Shown here: piece by piece, positions 7,770 through 11,761 of the stretch
Position numbering within the stretch: position 1 is the first letter of the stretch
How the letters are laid out: each line of letters starts with the position of its first letter
Assembly (NCBI GenBank): GCA_900618425.1
Contig: UZAN01047783.1
Coordinates: forward strand, 13,836 to 25,596
Length of the DNA: 11,761 nucleotides
Direction: 5' to 3'
DNA from: Echinostoma caproni
Lineage: Eukaryota > Platyhelminthes > Trematoda > Plagiorchiida > Echinostomatidae
Made by a program: the position numbers and the translations under genes
The notes under the pieces: generated by a model
Database searches by the model: none
What the model saw: the letters and a program-made list of their open reading frames with translations, nothing else
Told to the model about the DNA's origin: nothing

Positions 7770-9329
7770 TCTTCCCTGGTGGAATAGCTATTTCGTTTCA
7801 TCCTGCGCGTTCACCCTCTCCTCCCACCCTACCTTCAATAACTGTGTGCGCATAGCATTTCCCTCCACGGTTGGTGAGGGGGGGATGATTACCCTGTTCC
7901 TAATAATGACCGGTTCGACAGGGAACTCAACAGTGACATTTTACTTTATTTTCTGTTTACTGCCCCAGATTTAATTCAACCAGACTGGGGAAAGTTGTTG
8001 AGAATGGAAGTGCATCATACTTTTCTGGGATGACAAAAATGTCATTTTTCCAGACTGGGTTATTCTGTGTGGATTCGTTGAATGGCACCTTTACACGTTC
8101 ACAGCTGTGAACACTCGTGCACGCGCACACACACTCATAAACATATATCGTGTGAGATTATTATTGTGGAGTTTATCTCGGGGCGTGAATTCACTCGTCT
8201 TCACTGTCTATCTCCACACTGGTGTGCGTTGTCGGTCTGTCCGTGCCCAACTTCAGCTCAATGAAAAAGGCAACAGAAACAGAAGTGAAGTCCGGTAGAG
8301 ACCAATTCAGCCGATGCCTATGAGCGGTGTTAGCCCGAGGAGAAAACAGGGAAATAAAATAAAGGCCTAATTATATCCCGATTTCGATGGTCAGAGTTAC
8401 GGAAATACAATCAAACTGAATCGATCCGAGCTGACTGTAGGGTTGGTTTTGGAAGTTGACTTTCTGCTGCAAGTGTCAGGTACAATGGACAGAACAAATG
8501 TTTCGATATCAGACTAACATCAACAAAGCCTGAATACAAGAGCTCTGTGACATACTGAAAAAGGAGATAATGTAGGAGGTATTTCACATAGCGTGAGTAA
8601 ACTAGTCACGCCAGATCTATCCGCTCGATATTTTAAACACGTTCCGTTCTAAAACTGACCATATATTATGACGACCGCTCACTTCTGATTCACTGTCTCA
8701 GTTCCCAGGGTTTAAAATACTCTTCACGATTTAGTCGCAACATCCCACCGTCTTAACTGACTATTTTATTCGAGTCAAATCACGTTCCCAATCAATTCAT
8801 TATTTTGTTCGTTACATCTTTCATTGTTTGATATGATCGTTCGAAAAAGAGTTCAACTGCTCTCTTACCCCGAACTCCGACCGTTCAACCTTGTTGTATG
8901 TGACCGGTGAAAATGATTATGACATCTAATATTATCAATTGTGGCCCTTCGTTACTAATGAGGTTTGGCAAATGCTGGTTTTACTGGTTCTGGTGCTATG
9001 AATTTGCGTACGTGACAGTCGTTGCACTGACCACGATGAAGACCTTTCTGTTTGATATTCTTTTCTCAAAACCCGATGGCCCTACAGTCAGAGGCTTTCC
9101 GCGGTAGTTCTGCGTGAGCTATTTCCTCAGTTAACGTGAATTACCAACTTCACACAATCTGAAATAGGAGTTGAACTTCGTGTTTAAAAGTTACTGAACA
9201 CCTGAAAGACAGCATGATTTCTACTGGACTACAGCATGATAACTTGAAAAAAGATGGGAAAGAAAATACTACATTTTCATGGAATGAAAGTCCTTGACAT
9301 ACATCATTAATTAGCAAATTAGTACTATG

Positions 9330-9481
9330 GTAATAGAACTATGTGAAACATCCTTTTCCCTTTATCCATTTCATCAACAACAGAAGACATATGTGGGCAG
9401 AATTGATATTGGCCATCACGCGAAATTGATGGCCAATATCAATTCTGCCCACATGTCTTCTGTTGTTGAAGTAATAGAACT
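9330..9481. repeat. Near-perfect hairpin (fold-back) flanked by 11-bp direct repeats
   Basis: The arm 9374-9418 is the reverse complement of 9427-9469 over 43 pairs, with a single 2-base bulge (CATATG against CATG) and an 8-base loop (CGCGAAAT). An exact 11-bp direct repeat, GTAATAGAACT, flanks it at 9330-9340 and 9471-9481. It could be a target-site duplication around a 130-bp inserted fold-back element, or the trace of a template switch during repair. The near identity of the arms points to a recent origin. Because it is symmetrical, either strand would fold when transcribed, including the RIM-BP pre-mRNA. It encodes no protein. Confidence 0.85.
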
Positions 9482-9644
9482 GCTTAGAATCTTCCAACTG
9501 ATCCACTTCAAAAAGTTTCCGTCCCCGACTTTGGATGAACAACGCTTAAAGATAGGAACGAACATTACATTACTCAAAAACTATCCCGGGTAGTGACCTA
9601 TTTAGATTTAATTAGTACTGTCTGTCTATCTGTCTATGACTCAC

Positions 9645-9980
9645 CTCTGCATCTGCATTCGGGCTGAGTACGTGGGGATCATAATCGTAGATCGCAACCA
9701 TACTTCGTACCGACTGGGCTCGGTTGGGTCTATCTGCCGTCGGAAATGGACCAGCGGTTTGATCCGGAGGCACCGTACCGGAACGAGATTGACCAACACC
9801 AACTGGACCCGATCGGTAAGATCCTTGACCTGATGGACTCATTGGTTTGCCGTAACCCATCGATGGACCACCGGAATCCATGTATTCTCGGTTCATGACG
9901 GTGCCATCACTAACCGAAGGAATGCGTTTGATTTGATTCGATCCGGAGTCGGGCCCTTCGCTTGAGATAGTCCGACCATA
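9645..9980 (-). CDS. RIMBP2: RIM-binding protein, exon c: linker and start of SH3 domain III
   Basis: The 112 residues begin YGRTISSEGPDSGSN. The first 93 or so are a Gly/Ser/Pro/Arg-rich linker with repeated short motifs such as YRSGPVGVGQSRSG. The exon then enters the third SH3 with SMVAIYDYDPHVLSPNADAE. In vertebrate RIM-BP this SH3 starts similarly (a V-A-L-Y-D-Y-D-P strand followed by a SPN segment), which identifies the family. The acceptor is CCTTTCTGAATTTTGACAG|TAT and the donor GAG|GTGAGT; both ends are phase 0 and the exon length divides by three. The Met codon at 9896-9894 is internal, since the frame is open from the acceptor at 9980. The linker is far longer than in vertebrate RIM-BPs. 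Confidence 0.92.
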
Positions 9981-10794
9981 CTGTCAAAATTCAGAAAGGA
10001 AATAATTGGAGCGCAGTGAATGAAGGAAATTATTTATTGAGGCATAGTGTGAAGATTCAAAGTTCAATAGATCGAGATACCCTTTAACATTTTTTAAATC
10101 TAATCTAAAATACTTACTTATTGTACTTTTACATGCATACTTTTCTTTCCGGTATGATCTCGTTTCATAGATATCACGGACAGGGACTGTTACCTAGTTG
10201 CGTTCTGCCACGTGATCGATCTAAACTGAAATCCAGTCTTGGTTTCGTCGAGGCATGGAGTAGGCGGACTGGAGAACGAAACTTTCATCGTCCGATTGGA
10301 CAACAACATCATTTTAGCTCACCACCAGAGTGGTAGGAACACCCCACAGGAAGACAGTCTCAAAAGATGAAAAATTTGTTAGCACCGTTATAATCCTTGC
10401 TCTAGAAACTGAAAGACCTGCTCATTTTTGCAATACCGTCTTCTTCGGGAGTTATTGGAAAAATGGTCAGATCAGTGATAGAATACATCTCTTCCTTCCT
10501 AGTCAGGTCCAGTCTCACAAGCACAGATCAGCACCCGATGGGTAGTACCACGGAAACAAGGAAATCAAGTGGTAACTGGACTTCGTCTTTTTCGTAACTG
10601 TGTGGGGAAAAAATCAAGTTCAGATATTTTAAATCTGAAACATATTCAACTGGTTATTTGTCACCATTCATTTCCTTGGGGATGAAGAGCCATGCATCTT
10701 GGTACGAACTTGGTCTTAAATGTTTTTCCTGAAATCAATCACTCGTTTTGATCTAGAGACAAATGAAAATAAAATGAGTTTCAGTATGACTAAC
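9981..10794 (-). other. RIM-BP intron, 814 bp
   Basis: It is bounded by GTTAGT (10794 leftwards) and a pyrimidine-rich TTTCCTTTCTGAATTTTGACAG ending at 9981. Both flanking exons are in phase 0. Open frames on the plus strand at 10121-10336 and 10330-10545 have no recognisable domains. No RNA gene or repeat stands out. Confidence 0.85.
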
Positions 10795-11181
10795 CGGATG
10801 TACTGCTGAACGTGTTCCGGGAGCATACGCCGTTCCTGTTTGTGGTCCCATCCCCGGGCCGGCAGATCCGATCGGTACATTATGCGATCGTTGAGGCACA
10901 TTTGCTAAATCACCATCTCTTCGCGGCTTTGTTACTTGTCCCGGTGGCAGTACATTTCCCACACCGTCCGGACGTAATGGAAGACGTTCATTATCTAATT
11001 TTCCGTCTGGGGCACGTGACTGAAGACGACCACCCACACTGATCGCACCCCCGCTGACGCTTGCATGCGTACTTGTCGGAAGCTCCCGATCCGGATGCGA
11101 AACCATATTGGAAGGGACCAAACCACGTAGTCCATTACACTCACCCAGATAAAAGCCATCTTCGTCACATCCGCCAAATAT
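10795..11181 (-). CDS. RIMBP2: RIM-binding protein, exon b: end of SH3 domain II and long linker
   Basis: Of 129 residues, the first 27 (IFGGCDEDGFYLGE, then GLRGLVPSNMV) finish the second SH3 domain. In RIM-BPs this domain binds RxxPxxP-type motifs of RIM proteins and Cav2 calcium channels at the presynaptic active zone. The remaining 102 residues are a Gly/Pro/Arg/Ser-rich linker, probably disordered. The donor is CCG|GTTAGT. The acceptor reads AATGAGCAG|ATA; this GAGCAG gives two tandem AGs, and cutting at the upstream one would insert a Gln between strands of the SH3. Both exon ends are phase 0. The exon is visibly GC-richer than its introns. SH3 identity is certain; RIM-BP identity follows from the joined domain pattern. 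Confidence 0.93.
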
Positions 11182-11561
11182 CTGCTCATTAACGAATTAT
11201 GTAATTGATTTTTAGAGAATAGAGGATATACAATGACCATGCACACAACAAAATAAACACTTTTTCAGAACCAGAGCTTGTATATTTGTGCCATTTTGAA
11301 AGGCAATTCATGACTAAAGCAAGTTATGACGAATGCCTAATGTTTACATTAACACTAAGTGGAATAGGAATAATTCGAAGCAGACTGCAAGTTGGTTGAA
11401 ACAACAACAACGATGAAAACTACCAATATGCAATGCCCAGCCTGTTTTATCAAGCTTTTGATAGGATGAATACAGCTGCGGAAATTTTCCAAACTTGTAT
11501 GCAATATATCAGACACTTTATTTTAACCTTTATTCAGGGAAATCTTAAATTCAAGCCGTAC
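11182..11561 (-). other. RIM-BP intron, 380 bp, splitting SH3 domain II
   Basis: The donor is AAA|GTACGG (11561 leftwards) and the acceptor is TTAATGAGCAG ending at 11182. The 3' end has only a weak pyrimidine tract. The intron is AT-rich and holds no recognised coding sequence. Reading through the donor adds RLEFKISLNKG and then stops. Confidence 0.88.
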
Positions 11562-11725
11562 TTTGATCACTTGACCCTCGCGGAAGGGGAGTTCCTCCTT
11601 GATCGCGTCCGGATTCGGCGACATGGTGGCCGGATCATAGTCGTACAACGCGATTACCATACGCATCTGGGTGGCCTCGTGCACGGATTGCTGGAATGTT
11701 CCATCTGTCAGTGAAGTCTCCAAAC
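11562..11725 (-). CDS. RIMBP2: RIM-binding protein, exon a: start of SH3 domain II (gene continues right)
   Basis: A pyrimidine-rich acceptor (CCTGCACTCCCCTTCAG, AG at 11727-11726) opens the exon in phase 1, so two bases complete a codon begun upstream. Then come 54 residues: LETSLTDGTF, a short lead, and from about residue 22 the SH3 start MVIALYDYDPATMSPNPDA followed by KEELPFREGQVIK. The TMSPNPDA and EELPF..GQ.I words closely match the second SH3 of animal RIM-binding proteins, which connect RIM and calcium channels at synaptic release sites. The start codon, first SH3 and fibronectin repeats are expected beyond 11761. The donor AAA|GTACGG is phase 0. Vertebrates have several RIM-BP paralogues and invertebrates usually one, so the symbol means family member rather than strict RIMBP2 orthologue. 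Confidence 0.93.
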
Positions 11726-11761
11726 CTGAAGGGGAGTGCAGGAGATAAACAATCTTCAGCA

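Larger units (their letters stand above)
6179..9644 (-). other. RIM-BP intron, about 3.5 kb, splitting SH3 domain III
   Basis: The donor is GAG|GTGAGT (9644 leftwards), a perfect consensus, and the acceptor is GACCAG ending at 6179. It carries a SINE remnant (6985-7110), a minisatellite (7731-7769), a perfect 16-bp palindrome GTTCACAGCTGTGAAC (8097-8112), and a fold-back hairpin (9374-9469). Open frames on both strands, for example 7166-7447 plus and 7356-7541 minus, show no recognisable domain or splice support. No additional RIM-BP exon was found, and none is needed since the two SH3 halves join directly. Confidence 0.85.

Noticed and set aside
8097..8112. Perfect 16-bp palindrome GTTCACAGCTGTGAAC as a binding site
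   Set aside because: It contains an E-box-like CAGCTG, but there is no promoter context; it is noted in the intron entry only.
9374..9469. microRNA precursor
   Set aside because: The stem is much longer and more perfect than a typical pre-miRNA, and the flanking direct repeat suggests an inserted or duplicated fold-back.

Overview
This window looks like nuclear DNA from a flatworm, most likely a digenean fluke. The evidence is a split gene with canonical GT-AG introns encoding RIM-binding protein (a bilaterian presynaptic scaffold), plus tRNA-derived SINE remnants and a decayed hammerhead ribozyme resembling the schistosome Sm-alpha family. Base composition looks less AT-rich than in schistosomes, which would fit a liver, lung or intestinal fluke. 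That placement is inference, not proof.

The main gene runs on the minus strand from the right edge leftwards. Five exons (11725-11562, 11181-10795, 9980-9645, 6178-5867, 4195-3842) join in one frame into about 517 residues. They carry the second and third SH3 domains of a RIM-binding protein, a long Gly/Pro/Ser-rich linker between them, and a long Pro/Gly/Arg-rich tail. The N-terminal part (first SH3 and fibronectin type III repeats in the family) must lie beyond position 11761. The 3' end is not resolved: either the donor at 3841 is used and the gene continues left, or translation reads through to a TGA at 3811-3809.

On the plus strand, 1334-1421 looks like the last coding exon of a separate, unidentified gene, which would converge on the RIM-BP gene.

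The rest is intronic or intergenic and holds repeats: a 280-bp inverted-repeat element (449-728) with a degenerate hammerhead ribozyme in its spacer; two tRNA-derived SINE remnants (about 757-905 and 6985-7110); a possible third repeat with a spurious open frame (2378-2782); a near-perfect 43-bp hairpin flanked by 11-bp direct repeats (9330-9481); a CGTATATATA minisatellite (7731-7769); and a purine tract (1661-1716). No bacterial-type system, CRISPR array, rRNA or intact tRNA was seen.
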